64,000 bases of DNA from Hyphomonas sp. Mor2. GTDB lineage: Bacteria; Pseudomonadota; Alphaproteobacteria; Caulobacterales; Hyphomonadaceae. The notes beneath the pieces are model-generated. The model was not told the DNA's origin. It did not search any database and worked only from the letters and a program-made list of their open reading frames with translations. Shown here piece after piece: positions 25,785-35,506 of the stretch. Location: contig NZ_CP017718.1 of NCBI RefSeq assembly GCF_001854405.1, positions 620,001 to 684,000 on the forward strand. The letters run 5' to 3'. A program made the position numbers and the translations under genes. The number at the start of each line of letters is the position of its first letter. Position 1 is the stretch's first letter.

Positions 25785-28700
25785 CTATTCTGCGGCGGGG
25801 CGAATATCTGTGTCAGGCTCAGCCCAGCCCTTGTCTTCGATCTCGCCGCCTTGCGCGTAAGCGGCTTGGTCGCGTCCGAGCAGGCGGTTGATCATGCGAT
25901 CGCGCCAGCGGCCAATCTTGGCAGGCGCGGCGAGCCAGACCGGTGTCACAATCAGGGTCAGCATGGTTGAGAAGCCAAGGCCGAACACCACAGCGGTCGC
26001 CAGCGGGACCCACCATTCCGCGGTCACGCCGCCGAATGAGATGGCGCCCCGGATGAAGCTCACATTCATCATGAAGACCATCGGCAGAAGCCCGCAAATG
26101 GTCGTCAGTGTGGTCAGCAGGATCGGGCGGATTCGCTGGGCGGCTGCGGCAATGGCGGCTTCTTCGCTGGAGCGACCATCACGCTTCAAGCGCTGATAGG
26201 TATCGATCAGAACGATATTATTGTTCACCACAATCCCCGCAAGCGCGACGATTCCCGTCCCAATCATCAGTGTCGAGATATAGGGCAGGACAAGCTGGAT
26301 ACCGATCAGGACGCCGGCGGTGGACAACACGACGGCTGAAAGCGTCAGGACAACGTGATAGAAATTGTTGAACTCCCACAGCAGGATGATGCCCATCAAG
26401 AACAAGGCGGACAGTGCAGCCATCTGGAAGAATGCCGCAGCTTCTGCCGCGTCCTCATCCGCGCCCTCGAACTGAACATCGACGGCTGGATTGAGATTGG
26501 CCGTTTCCAGCCATTCCTTGATTTCCGCCACCTTGGCAGCGCCTTCGCCCTGAACGACGGCATTGGCGCGCACGAGGATGAGACGTTTGCCGTCACGACG
26601 TTCGATCTTCGTGACTTTCTGAGCGGGTACGCGGGTCACGAACTGCGATAGCGGGACCTGACCGCCAGGCGTAGCGATCCGCAAACGATCCAGAGCCTGA
26701 ACGCTACGTTCGCTCTCTGGCAGGCGGACACGGATATCAATTTCGTCAAGCGCATCATCCGGCCGATATCGTCCGACCAGAATGCCGTTGGTGACCAGCT
26801 GAACGGCAGCACCGACCTGGCTGACATCGATGCCGAATTTTCCAGCTTGCGCGCGATCGACCTCCAGCTGGTACTCGATACCAGGGAGCGGGCGACTGTC
26901 TTCGATTTCGCGCAGGCCGTCCATGCTGTCGACAAAGCCTCGCACCTGTGCGGCGACTTCGAGCAAGGCTGGGCCGTCGTTCGAGCGGACGGCAATTTGC
27001 ACATCCTTGCCCACTGGAGGGCCTTGTTCGAGTTTTTGGACTTCCGTGCGAACGCCAGGAACAGTGACCAGTGCATCGCGAATATTCTGTTCCGTGACGC
27101 GTCCATCATAACCGGCTTCGCGGTCAGTCAGATTGATCAGAACCCGCCCGATCGTATCCTGCGGAGGGGAAGCGACACCGTCAAAGTTGAAAGACCCGGA
27201 GCCCTCGCTGCCGGAAGTGGAAGCCATGGACTCAATCCCGTCCAGCGGCAGCAGCCGCTCGACCACCCGATCGACAATGTCATATTCCTCGTCCGCGGAC
27301 AGGTTACCCTGTGCCTGCACAAAGACGTAAAGCTGCTCGGGTTCGACGTCGAGGAAGAGCTCCGCCTTGTGCTCTGTCGATCCAAACCATGCGAAAATCG
27401 CGATGATCACAGCCACCGCGCCGCCGGTCACGAGGAACGGGCGTTTGATAAGCTCGCTTGTGGCGCGGGCATAACGGCCGAACCAGCCTGGCGCTTCCAG
27501 TGGATCACCGCCGACTCCAGACACTTCGACCAGGCCGCTATTGCTTTCCGAAGCCCCGCGACCGCCGAGGACAGATCCGAGCACTGGAAGGAAGATCAAG
27601 GCCATGACCAGAGAAGCGACAAGAACGAAGATCAACGTGATCGGCAGATAGGACATGAATTTTCCGACCAGGCTGTCCCAGAACAGGAATGGAAAAAATG
27701 CGGCGAGCGTCGTCGCAGAAGAGGCAACGATCGGCCAGAACATCCGTTTTGCAGCCATGGCATAAGCCTGCTTGCGATCCAGCCCCTCAGCCATCTTCCG
27801 GTCGGCATATTCGACCACCACGATCGCCCCATCGACCAGGATACCCACGGCGATGACCATGCCGAACATCACCATCATGTTGATCGTGTATCCGAACATG
27901 CCGAGCATCAGGAAGGCCATCACGAATGATCCGGGAATGGCAAGACCGACCATCGCAGCCGAACGCAAGCCGAGCGCCGCTACAACGATGATCATCACCA
28001 GCACCACCGCCACGGCGATGGAGGATTGCAATTGACCGAGCTGGCTGTCGATCATCTCAGACATGTCGGATGTCAGAGCAACGTCGACCGTCGCTGGCCA
28101 ACGGGCTTTGTGCGCTTCCACGATGGTTTCTACTTCAGCCACCGTATCTAGAATGTTGGCGCCGGTGCGCTTTACAATTTGAATCGAGATCGCCGGTTGA
28201 CCGTCGAACTTGGCGTATTGCTCGCGGTCCTTGAAGGTCCGGCGCACGGTCGACACGTCGGCAAGAGTGATGGTTGAGTCATCTTCGGATTTGATCGGCA
28301 GATCGAATGCATCCTCAGCCGTCTTGATCAGACCAGGTACCTTTACCGGGAAACGCCCTTCGCCCATGTCGATGCGGCCGGCAGGGACCAGCCGGTTATT
28401 GTTTGCGACCGCCGCGAAAATCTCCTGATAGGACAGGTTGTAGGCTTCCAGCTTGGCTGGATCCACTTCGATCTCGAGAACTTCTTCTCGATCGCCTTGC
28501 AGGCGTGCCTCCAGGACGCCTTCCAGTCCCTCCAGCTCTTCCTGCAATTCCTGGCCGATTCTGTACAATCCGCGCTCCGGCGCATCGCCAAAAATGTTGA
28601 TGTTCAGGATCGGGAACAGAGAGGCATTGATCTCTGTGATGATCGGTTCGCGCGCTTCTTCCGGGAATTCACGCTGTGCCAGATCGACTTTTTCCTGAAC

Positions 28701-29024
28701 GTCGAGAACGGCCTGGTCCTGGTCGAATGACACATCAAACTCGACAATGATCTGCCCCGCGCCTTCCAGGGCAAAGGAGTTGATCTGCTTGACACCCTCA
28801 ATACTTTTCAACTCGGTCTCGACGGGCCGCACGAGAAGACGCTCGGCATCTTCGGGAGACACACCCTCCAGCGGAATCGTCACCCCAACAAACGGGATTG
28901 GTACGTCCGGATCAGCTTCCTTGGGCAGATCGACATAGGTGAATGTTCCGGCGATGAGCGCGACAAAAAGAATGGCCAGGACCATTCTTGCGCGACCGAT
29001 GGCACCATCAATAAGAGCGTTCAT
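25785..29024 (-). CDS. RND efflux transporter permease (HAE1-like)
   Basis: A 1079-residue inner-membrane pump subunit with about 12 membrane spans and two large periplasmic loops. The N-terminal DVPIPFVGVTIPLEGVSPEDAE and the TM4 stretch GMVIAVGILVDGAIVVVEY are RND signatures. Relative to AcrB, Asp407 is kept but Asp408 is replaced by Gly, and the TM10 lysine region reads GIVVNNNIVLID, so the Lys is missing; the proton relay must differ. It follows the membrane-fusion gene by 3 bases. No outer-membrane channel gene is adjacent, so a distant TolC-like protein is probably used. Confidence 0.92.
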   Translation of the reverse strand: MNALIDGAIGRARMVLAILFVALIAGTFTYVDLPKEADPDVPIPFVGVTIPLEGVSPEDAERLLVRPVETELKSIEGVKQINSFALEGAGQIIVEFDVSFDQDQAVLDVQEKVDLAQREFPEEAREPIITEINASLFPILNINIFGDAPERGLYRIGQELQEELEGLEGVLEARLQGDREEVLEIEVDPAKLEAYNLSYQEIFAAVANNNRLVPAGRIDMGEGRFPVKVPGLIKTAEDAFDLPIKSEDDSTITLADVSTVRRTFKDREQYAKFDGQPAISIQIVKRTGANILDTVAEVETIVEAHKARWPATVDVALTSDMSEMIDSQLGQLQSSIAVAVVLVMIIVVAALGLRSAAMVGLAIPGSFVMAFLMLGMFGYTINMMVMFGMVIAVGILVDGAIVVVEYADRKMAEGLDRKQAYAMAAKRMFWPIVASSATTLAAFFPFLFWDSLVGKFMSYLPITLIFVLVASLVMALIFLPVLGSVLGGRGASESNSGLVEVSGVGGDPLEAPGWFGRYARATSELIKRPFLVTGGAVAVIIAIFAWFGSTEHKAELFLDVEPEQLYVFVQAQGNLSADEEYDIVDRVVERLLPLDGIESMASTSGSEGSGSFNFDGVASPPQDTIGRVLINLTDREAGYDGRVTEQNIRDALVTVPGVRTEVQKLEQGPPVGKDVQIAVRSNDGPALLEVAAQVRGFVDSMDGLREIEDSRPLPGIEYQLEVDRAQAGKFGIDVSQVGAAVQLVTNGILVGRYRPDDALDEIDIRVRLPESERSVQALDRLRIATPGGQVPLSQFVTRVPAQKVTKIERRDGKRLILVRANAVVQGEGAAKVAEIKEWLETANLNPAVDVQFEGADEDAAEAAAFFQMAALSALFLMGIILLWEFNNFYHVVLTLSAVVLSTAGVLIGIQLVLPYISTLMIGTGIVALAGIVVNNNIVLIDTYQRLKRDGRSSEEAAIAAAAQRIRPILLTTLTTICGLLPMVFMMNVSFIRGAISFGGVTAEWWVPLATAVVFGLGFSTMLTLIVTPVWLAAPAKIGRWRDRMINRLLGRDQAAYAQGGEIEDKGWAEPDTDIRPAAE

Positions 29025-29027
29025 GAT

Positions 29028-30155
29028 CTAGCGCTCCGATCCGGTTTGCGGATTGACCTTGACCCCTTCGCGAAGGAAGTCCTGACCCGCCGTCAGCAGG
29101 TTTGCACCGTCCGGGATCCCGGTGACCCAGATCCCCTCGGCAGCGTCGTCCACGACATTTACTTCAGCGAATTGAACAGTGTCAGCGTCATCCACATAGC
29201 GCACCCCGACGCGGCCATCATCGTGCAGTACAAGCGATGCCGGTGTCATCAGGATCGCTGGCGCCTCACCGAGGCCAATTCTGACAGATGCTGTCAGACC
29301 GGCTGCGATTCGATTGTCCGTGTTCGGGATTTCAATCTCGACGCGGAAGGTGCGGGTCTGAGCGCTCGCCGTGCGGGCGATGAAACGCACTCGGCCAGTG
29401 GCCTTCACGCCGGTCGCCAGTTCGACATCAACTGGAACCTCGGGATCAATCGCCGTAAGTTGGTTCTCGGTAGCGTCAACGGCAACCACGATCGGATCCA
29501 GATCGACGACGCGCCCGCAAGCAGCGCCGACCGACAAAAAGTCCCCGCGTTCGGCGAGACGTGTTTCGAACACGCCATCAAAAGGCGCGGTGATCAGCGT
29601 TTTGCTCATCTCGATCCGTGCTGCGGCCAGACCGGCCTCGGCGCGATCAAGCGCAGCTTTCGCCGCTGCAGCATTATTTGAGGTGGTCCAGCCTTTTTCT
29701 TCAAGCTGGCGAGCTGCGTCATAGTCGAGCGTGGCAGATGCCACACCTGCCTCTGCCTCGGCGATCCGGGCGGCGCGACTTTCGACGTCCAGGCCACAGA
29801 GGACTGTTCCACGGGCGACGGCTTGCCCTTCCGCAATGCGGGCATTCACCACAGTACCCATTGTTTCAGAGCGCACGGTGACCTCGCGATCCGGTTCCGT
29901 GCTTCCCTTGAGCGTCGTGAAGATCGTGTGCTGTGTCGTTTCTGCAGGGGTCACGATGACATGCGGGACGGTCCGCTCAGCTGAAGTTGAAGACAAGCTC
30001 TCTTCAGTGACGGACTCTTCAGCAGGCGCACGAAAAACGGCGCTGCCGACAAAATAGATCAGGAGTGCCAACAGGATAAAACCTGCGATACGAACGGAGG
30101 TGGGCATGGATGGCATCGGGAGGAAGCTCTTTTTATGAAATGCACGCGCGTGCAT
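29028..30155 (-). CDS. RND efflux membrane-fusion (periplasmic adaptor) subunit
   Basis: A HlyD/AcrA-like adaptor of about 375 residues. An N-terminal membrane anchor (RIAGFILLALLIYFVGSAV) is followed by a lipoyl-like half (VRSETMGTVVNARIAEG), a coiled hairpin of alanine-rich helices (AEAEAGVASATLDYDAARQ) and beta-barrel domains ending near the C-terminus. The start is uncertain: the ATG at 30155 has AAGG upstream, while ATGs at 30116 and 30107 lie just before the anchor. If one of the latter is used, the 16-bp palindrome at 30140-30155 is outside the gene and could be an operator. It is the first gene of the pump operon. Confidence 0.88.
   Translation of the reverse strand: MHARAFHKKSFLPMPSMPTSVRIAGFILLALLIYFVGSAVFRAPAEESVTEESLSSTSAERTVPHVIVTPAETTQHTIFTTLKGSTEPDREVTVRSETMGTVVNARIAEGQAVARGTVLCGLDVESRAARIAEAEAGVASATLDYDAARQLEEKGWTTSNNAAAAKAALDRAEAGLAAARIEMSKTLITAPFDGVFETRLAERGDFLSVGAACGRVVDLDPIVVAVDATENQLTAIDPEVPVDVELATGVKATGRVRFIARTASAQTRTFRVEIEIPNTDNRIAAGLTASVRIGLGEAPAILMTPASLVLHDDGRVGVRYVDDADTVQFAEVNVVDDAAEGIWVTGIPDGANLLTAGQDFLREGVKVNPQTGSER
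30140..30155. promoter_or_regulatory. 16-bp perfect palindrome at start of efflux operon
   Basis: ATGCACGCGCGTGCAT is a perfect 16-bp palindrome. It overlaps the most upstream plausible start codon and lies 24 bases before the next one. The size and position suit an operator for a TetR-type repressor of the pump; no such regulator gene is adjacent, so this is inference. Confidence 0.4.
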
Positions 30156-30365
30156 ATGGCCTTGGTTATTCGGTATTAACCCTAATAGCGGCCAGAAATT
30201 TCCATCCCGAAAAATCTGACCGGGATTTTGGGTGAATGAATAAACATATAGTTCACTTTTCACCAAATGATGAGTCTTCGAACTGTCGCGCGTCAAAAAT
30301 GACCGCAACAGGGTTCAATATCCACCAATTTATCGATGCCAAACGGCCGTCTCGGGGCGTCGGCG

Positions 30366-31994
30366 TCAGCCCTCAATTCCGAGCTGCGCATAAGCGAAGG
30401 CGCGGATGGCTTTATAGTCAGCCTTGCCGTTCGGGGCGCGCTTCAGATCCTCTGAGACGAGCACTCTTTTAGGCGCTTTATAGGCCGCAAGACGCGAACG
30501 GACGAAATCTTTCAGCTCGTCCTCTGAGGCTGTGGCATTGTCGGCAAACTCAACGACACCCGTCACGGCTTGTCCCCACTTGTCGTCTGGCACGCCGACT
30601 ACAAGCGCGTCGCGAACAGCATCGTGTTGCTTCAATGCCTCCTCGACTTCTTCCGGATAGATTTTCTCGCCGGCGGAGTTGATGCAGTTCGAACCGCGCC
30701 CGAGAAGCGTCATCGTGCCGTCTTCCGCCACAAGACACCAGTCGCCCGGAATGGCGTAACGGACACCATCGATGGTCTTGAATGTCTCCGCTGTCTTCTT
30801 CTGATCCTTATAGTACCCGAGCGGGACTGCACCCCCGCGCGCGATCAGTCCGGGTTCGTCAGAGCCTGGCGCAATCTCACGGCCGTCCTCAGTGAAGACT
30901 TTGCAATGCTCGCCAATCTCGAACTTTGCCGTTTCGACAACGCCGTCCGCAGTGGTCACCGACATGCCGAAACCGACGGCTTCGGAGGCCCCGAAACTGT
31001 CATTCAGCGCGACTTGCGGGATATGCTCGATCAGCCTTTGCTTCACTTCATGGCTCCACATCACACCGGAGGAGGTGATGCTGGCCACGCTGGACAGATC
31101 GTACTTGCCTGGCGCGGAGTCGAGCACGTTCAGCATGGGTTTGGCAAAAGCATCGCCAACAATTGCCATAGCGGTGACGCCGTGACGCTCAGCCGTCTGC
31201 CACAATTGTTTCGGGTCAAATTTCGCCTTGTTCTCCAAGGTCACAATCGCACCGCCAGCGAGCATGGTGCCAAGCGCCGTGAACAAGCCCGTGCCGTGCA
31301 TGAGAGGGCAGGCGGGCAATTGCCGTGCGAGACGACCGGCTTGATCGACGAATGCGCGGTGCGCCTCCCAGGTTCTCAAGTCCAGGCCCAGTGAGCGTTC
31401 TACCCCGTCCAGACTAACCTCACGCCAGATCCGATGGGACCACATAACGCCTTTCGGCATGCCGGTCGTGCCGCCGGTATAGAGGAACATCAGATCGTCC
31501 GGACTACGTTCTATATCGAGCGGACGACCATCGCCAGAGGCGGCAAGGTCTTCATAGGCCACGGCAAAATCCGGGGTATCGGCGCCACCGCCAATCTCGA
31601 CCCAGATTTTGACCTTAGGGAGCGAGGCCAGGATGCGGGCCACGTTCTCACGGAACTCATTCTCGTAGAGCACGACAGTGCTGTCTGAATTGTCGATAAT
31701 ATAGCGCAGCTCATCGTCGAGATATCGGTAATTGACGTTCACGTGCGTGAGCCGCGCTTTGAAGGCGGCGGCGAGCCCTTCGATATATTCCGGCTGATTG
31801 CGCAGATAGAATCCGATCTTGTCGCCCGGAGCGGCGCCGCGATCCAGCAGTGCGCGGGCGACATTATTGGCGCGGGCGGACATGTCAGGCCATGACACGA
31901 CTCGGTCGCCATGGATCAGCGCCGGATCTTCCGCTCCGAGATGGGTAGCATTGTCGTCCAGAACGTCCCCGAAATTCCATATCGATTTGACCAT
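30366..31994 (-). CDS. acyl-CoA synthetase (AMP-binding, ANL superfamily)
   Basis: A 542-residue adenylate-forming enzyme that activates a carboxylic acid to its CoA thioester. The AMP-binding P-loop YTGGTTGMPKGV is near 173-184, the A5 region NDSFGASEAVG and the hinge/CoA region GDWCLVAEDGTMTLLGRGSNCINSAGEKIYPEEVEEAL are clear, and the C-terminal catalytic Lys is in RAPNGKADYKA. It resembles long-chain or steroid-type FadD proteins; the substrate cannot be assigned. It is flanked by xseA on one side and the efflux operon on the other, with no obvious pathway context. Confidence 0.88.
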   Translation of the reverse strand: MVKSIWNFGDVLDDNATHLGAEDPALIHGDRVVSWPDMSARANNVARALLDRGAAPGDKIGFYLRNQPEYIEGLAAAFKARLTHVNVNYRYLDDELRYIIDNSDSTVVLYENEFRENVARILASLPKVKIWVEIGGGADTPDFAVAYEDLAASGDGRPLDIERSPDDLMFLYTGGTTGMPKGVMWSHRIWREVSLDGVERSLGLDLRTWEAHRAFVDQAGRLARQLPACPLMHGTGLFTALGTMLAGGAIVTLENKAKFDPKQLWQTAERHGVTAMAIVGDAFAKPMLNVLDSAPGKYDLSSVASITSSGVMWSHEVKQRLIEHIPQVALNDSFGASEAVGFGMSVTTADGVVETAKFEIGEHCKVFTEDGREIAPGSDEPGLIARGGAVPLGYYKDQKKTAETFKTIDGVRYAIPGDWCLVAEDGTMTLLGRGSNCINSAGEKIYPEEVEEALKQHDAVRDALVVGVPDDKWGQAVTGVVEFADNATASEDELKDFVRSRLAAYKAPKRVLVSEDLKRAPNGKADYKAIRAFAYAQLGIEG

Positions 31995-32077
31995 CGCGCC
32001 GCCGTCTCCTGTGCAATGCTGCAGCAGCTTAGCGGCTTCACGACCATCGAAAAGAGTGCCCGCAGGGGCAGGCGGAC

Positions 32078-33619
32078 CTAAAACAGGCTGCCCTGGTCGG
32101 ATGGATCCGTCTTCGTTTTCGCCTTTTTGGGTTTGGCTGAAATGGGCGGGGGCACCGTGCCGGTCGGGCTCAGCCGGACGGAGCCGTCAGAGAGGGTCAC
32201 ATCGACCTGGTCCGCACGCGCGACCGTATTGGCGGAACGCAAGACCGTTCCATCTGGATCCCGGACAATCGCATAGCCGCGATCGAGAGTCGCCTGATAG
32301 GAGAGTGTTTCCAGGAGTTTCCCCTGTGCGGCGAGATCACTGCGACTTCGCTCGAGAATGCGCGCCAGGGCGGGACGTGCGCGACGTGCCGCATCTATGA
32401 GAGACGACCGTGCGCGTTTTGCATCAGCGATCAGGGGTTCGGGGCGGAGGCGGGAGGCCGTCCTGGTAAACGCGATTCGCTTTGCGGATGCTGCGCGCGA
32501 CAGGCCAGCACCAAGCCGCGCGGAGAGGTTTTCAAGATGCGCAATTTTCGCCGACACGATCTGTTTGGGACTGATCAATCGAGCACTGACCGTCTCGAGG
32601 CGGGCGCGGCGACGTTCGACCAGGCTTCTGACCGCCAGCGGCAATCGTTCCCCGATCGCATCATAGCGCTGACGTTTCGGCTCCAGCAGACGATCGGCGC
32701 GTGGTAGGCGCGTGGCGTCGACCCGCTCACGGCCCCGGCGGGCGTATCGCACCAGGGCGCGTTTCAGCCGTTGTTGTCGTTCATCGATCTGCAGCTGTAG
32801 CTCACTGCGGACAGGCACAGCGATTTCGGCCGCGCCTGTAGGTGTCGGCGCTCGGGCGTCCGACACATAGTCGATCAAGGTCGTATCGGTTTCGTGGCCG
32901 ACAGCGGAGATCAGGGGGATCTTGCTCTCGAACGCGGCGCGCACCACCTCTTCTTCATTGAACGGCCAGAGATCCTCAATGGATCCACCACCACGCCCGA
33001 CAATCAGAACGTCGGGGCGATCAGCCTCTCGCATGGCATTGAAGCCGCGAATGCCAGCCACGATTTGCGGCGCGGCGGTGTCGCCCTGAACCAGCGCTGG
33101 CCAGAGAATGACCCGGACCGGGAAGCGGTCGCGGATCCGGTGGAGAATATCGCGAATGACAGCGCCTGTCGGTGACGTCACCACGCCAACGGTTCTTGGC
33201 AAGAAGGGCAGAGGCTGTTTGTGCCGTTCATCGAACAGGCCTTCGGCCGCGAGTTTTTTCTTGCGCTCCTCAAGCAACGCCATCAGCGCCCCGACCCCTG
33301 CGGGGCGGAGACTGTCGGCGATCAGTTGATAATTGGAGCGGCCCGGATAAGTCGACATGCGACCAGTGGCGATGACTTCCAGGCCTTCTTCAGGGCGGAA
33401 TGGCAGCCGCGATACCTGGCCCTTCCACATGATTGTGTTGAGGACGGCCTTGTCATCCTTGAGGTCGGCATACAAGTGCCCGGACCGGGCGATGGTCACG
33501 CGGCCCAACTCACCGCGGACTCGAACATGGTCGTAGGCTGTCTCGATCGTTCTCTTCAGCGCTGAAGATAGCTCCGAAACCGTGAGTTCAGGCATATTGG
33601 AGGCAGGGGAATCGACCAT
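32078..33619 (-). CDS. xseA: exodeoxyribonuclease VII large subunit
   Basis: A 513-residue large subunit of exonuclease VII, a single-strand DNA exonuclease. The N-terminal OB-fold begins ELTVSELSSALKRTIE, and the catalytic domain has the family blocks VGVVTSPTGAVIRDIL, LIVGRGGGSIEDLW and ISAVGHETDTTLIDYV. The C-terminal half is a long Arg-rich coiled region and the YAIVRDPDG end is typical. The ATG at 33619 leaves a short extension before the OB-fold; the internal Met at residue 9 is an alternative. The small subunit xseB is not in the window. Confidence 0.95.
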   Translation of the reverse strand: MVDSPASNMPELTVSELSSALKRTIETAYDHVRVRGELGRVTIARSGHLYADLKDDKAVLNTIMWKGQVSRLPFRPEEGLEVIATGRMSTYPGRSNYQLIADSLRPAGVGALMALLEERKKKLAAEGLFDERHKQPLPFLPRTVGVVTSPTGAVIRDILHRIRDRFPVRVILWPALVQGDTAAPQIVAGIRGFNAMREADRPDVLIVGRGGGSIEDLWPFNEEEVVRAAFESKIPLISAVGHETDTTLIDYVSDARAPTPTGAAEIAVPVRSELQLQIDERQQRLKRALVRYARRGRERVDATRLPRADRLLEPKRQRYDAIGERLPLAVRSLVERRRARLETVSARLISPKQIVSAKIAHLENLSARLGAGLSRAASAKRIAFTRTASRLRPEPLIADAKRARSSLIDAARRARPALARILERSRSDLAAQGKLLETLSYQATLDRGYAIVRDPDGTVLRSANTVARADQVDVTLSDGSVRLSPTGTVPPPISAKPKKAKTKTDPSDQGSLF

Positions 33620-33673
33620 CTGACTTTTCTAGCCTCGAGGTCGCCCGCCGTCACGCGCGAATTGGTCAGATGA

Positions 33674-35350
33674 TCAGAGGTCGGGATGCCGGATGGTCAA
33701 ACGCTGATTAGCGACAATGGCGGTCAGATCCGAAGTTTTTCCGTCTGGCCACTGAACCCGCAACGAATCAACTTGAGTAGCCTCTCCGAGACCGAAGTAT
33801 TGCGTCGTCGAGTTATGAGAGACAAAATTGGAGTTGATGCCGACGAGGCGGGTTTGTGTGGCATTGCCGATCGTTATTGAAACCGTTGCCCCGACCCCAA
33901 ACGTGTTTGGTGCGACGCCTTCCAGGATGATCGATAACGTATTGGCGCCGGTGAGTTGATTGGTCCACAATAGCCCGGCATTTTGATCGTCCAAAGTGAG
34001 CAGGAGGACATCCACGTCTCCATCATTGTCGAAATCGTCGCAAATGACGCCTCGTCCTTGCTCGGAATCGAGCATCTCGGAATCATTCGCCATATCTTCA
34101 AATGAGCCGTCAGGCTGGGCCATCCACAGTCGTGATGTATCCTCGACATAGTTCGAGCTCGCCGCCGACATGCCGACATCCCAACCATTGGTCTGATAAA
34201 TATCCAGTAGCCCATCAGCGTTGAAATCTGCAAAGCAAGACCCCCAGCCCCAGCCCCCTAGACTCACGTCTGCGGCCTCACTCGGATAGTCGTATTCACC
34301 ACCTGTGTTCTGATACAGGCGATTGCCGTCGATGGAAGAAACGAACCAATCCATGTCCCCATCTCCATCATAGTCGCCAATGGCTGAGCCCATACCATTC
34401 GTGTCGGTGATCCGGGTCGGATCGGTAATGTTGGTAAATGTTCCATCACCCTCATTGATGAAGACGCGCGACGAACCAAAATCTGCCACGCTCAGCAAGT
34501 CCTGGTCACCATCCTGGTCAATATCTGCAAATCCAGGCGCGAACGTATAGTCATGATCTTCTCCAAGCACGCCGCCGCTTCGGTCGAGACCGATCTCATC
34601 CGAAATCCCTGCAGGCTGACTCACTGGCGTGAATCGGATGGTCGACGCCGTGCTGTCATTGCGCCACAGCGTCTCGGTCTCGCCTGGATTGTTTTGCGGG
34701 CGAGGCGTGCCCCAATGAGCCATGGCAAGGTCGAGATCTCCGTCCCCGTCATAGTCGCCCATCGCAGCTGAAATTGTGTATGCCGATGTCATCAGATCGA
34801 AGCCGGACCCGGGTGTGACGTCGCTAAAACGGCCAGTACCGTCATTGCGATAGACCTGGGATGGATCGCCTTCCAGTCCGCCAAGAAAAAGATCCAGGTC
34901 ACCGTCGCCATCCATGTCCCCAAGAACGGGTCCACTTTGCCGATACGTTTCCACGGTGCTCTTTGTGTAATCGAGTCCCGCTGAGGCTGCGTCTTCGGTG
35001 AAACCGGATCCGCCCTGATTCAGATAAAGCAGATTTGGTCCCATATTTCCGGGAACGATGAAAATATCGAGGAATCCGTCGCCATTCACATCGCCAACCG
35101 CGCCTCCACCCGAGAACAGGCGCACCATGCCGTTCATGTCATTTGTATATCCAGACGCGAAGACGAGACCGCGTAGCACTGCCTGTTCTTCAAACCGCGT
35201 TGGGGTGGCGCTTTGTGCCACGGGCGGCGGTGGCGGCGGTGGAGAGGCAACGGGATTGCTGGCCGGGGGCGGTGCGCTTCCGCCTCCGCCGCCGCATCCA
35301 GTTATGAAAAGCAGCGCAATCGCTGGCGCAATACGAGACTTTCTCATCAT
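33674..35350 (-). CDS. FG-GAP/VCBS repeat CRTAC1-like lipoprotein
   Basis: A 558-residue lipoprotein from the ATG at 35350, behind GAGGGA; an in-frame GTG lies 7 codons upstream. The lipobox is FITGC, followed by a Gly run and a proline-rich linker. Seven FG-GAP-type calcium-binding repeats follow (for example DVNGDGFLDIF, DMDGDGDLDLF, DYDGDGDMDWF, DFDNDGDVDVLL), forming an integrin-like beta-propeller. The end is an ASPIC/UnbV domain (GVGATVSITIG to RVQWPDGKTSDL). It is likely on the outer surface in adhesion or matrix binding. It lies between purD and xseA, two housekeeping genes. Confidence 0.88.
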   Translation of the reverse strand: MMRKSRIAPAIALLFITGCGGGGGSAPPPASNPVASPPPPPPPVAQSATPTRFEEQAVLRGLVFASGYTNDMNGMVRLFSGGGAVGDVNGDGFLDIFIVPGNMGPNLLYLNQGGSGFTEDAASAGLDYTKSTVETYRQSGPVLGDMDGDGDLDLFLGGLEGDPSQVYRNDGTGRFSDVTPGSGFDLMTSAYTISAAMGDYDGDGDLDLAMAHWGTPRPQNNPGETETLWRNDSTASTIRFTPVSQPAGISDEIGLDRSGGVLGEDHDYTFAPGFADIDQDGDQDLLSVADFGSSRVFINEGDGTFTNITDPTRITDTNGMGSAIGDYDGDGDMDWFVSSIDGNRLYQNTGGEYDYPSEAADVSLGGWGWGSCFADFNADGLLDIYQTNGWDVGMSAASSNYVEDTSRLWMAQPDGSFEDMANDSEMLDSEQGRGVICDDFDNDGDVDVLLLTLDDQNAGLLWTNQLTGANTLSIILEGVAPNTFGVGATVSITIGNATQTRLVGINSNFVSHNSTTQYFGLGEATQVDSLRVQWPDGKTSDLTAIVANQRLTIRHPDL

Positions 35351-35506
35351 CTGGATTCGTCCCTCGGTCACTCACAATTGCAGACATTGATAAGCGCAAT
35401 GGGCGAGAAAGCCAAGCGATCTAATGCGGGACCGATGAATGCAAAGATTTGCAAAAACTCAACGGGGGCTTGATCCTGGGCGACCAAAGGTGCATGGGCT
35501 GGCGCC

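Noticed and set aside
26847-27929. Long open frame (360 codons) on the plus strand opposite the RND permease gene
   Set aside because: It is antisense to a clear gene, has highly charged composition rich in His and Arg, and resembles no family. GC-rich coding DNA gives such shadow frames.
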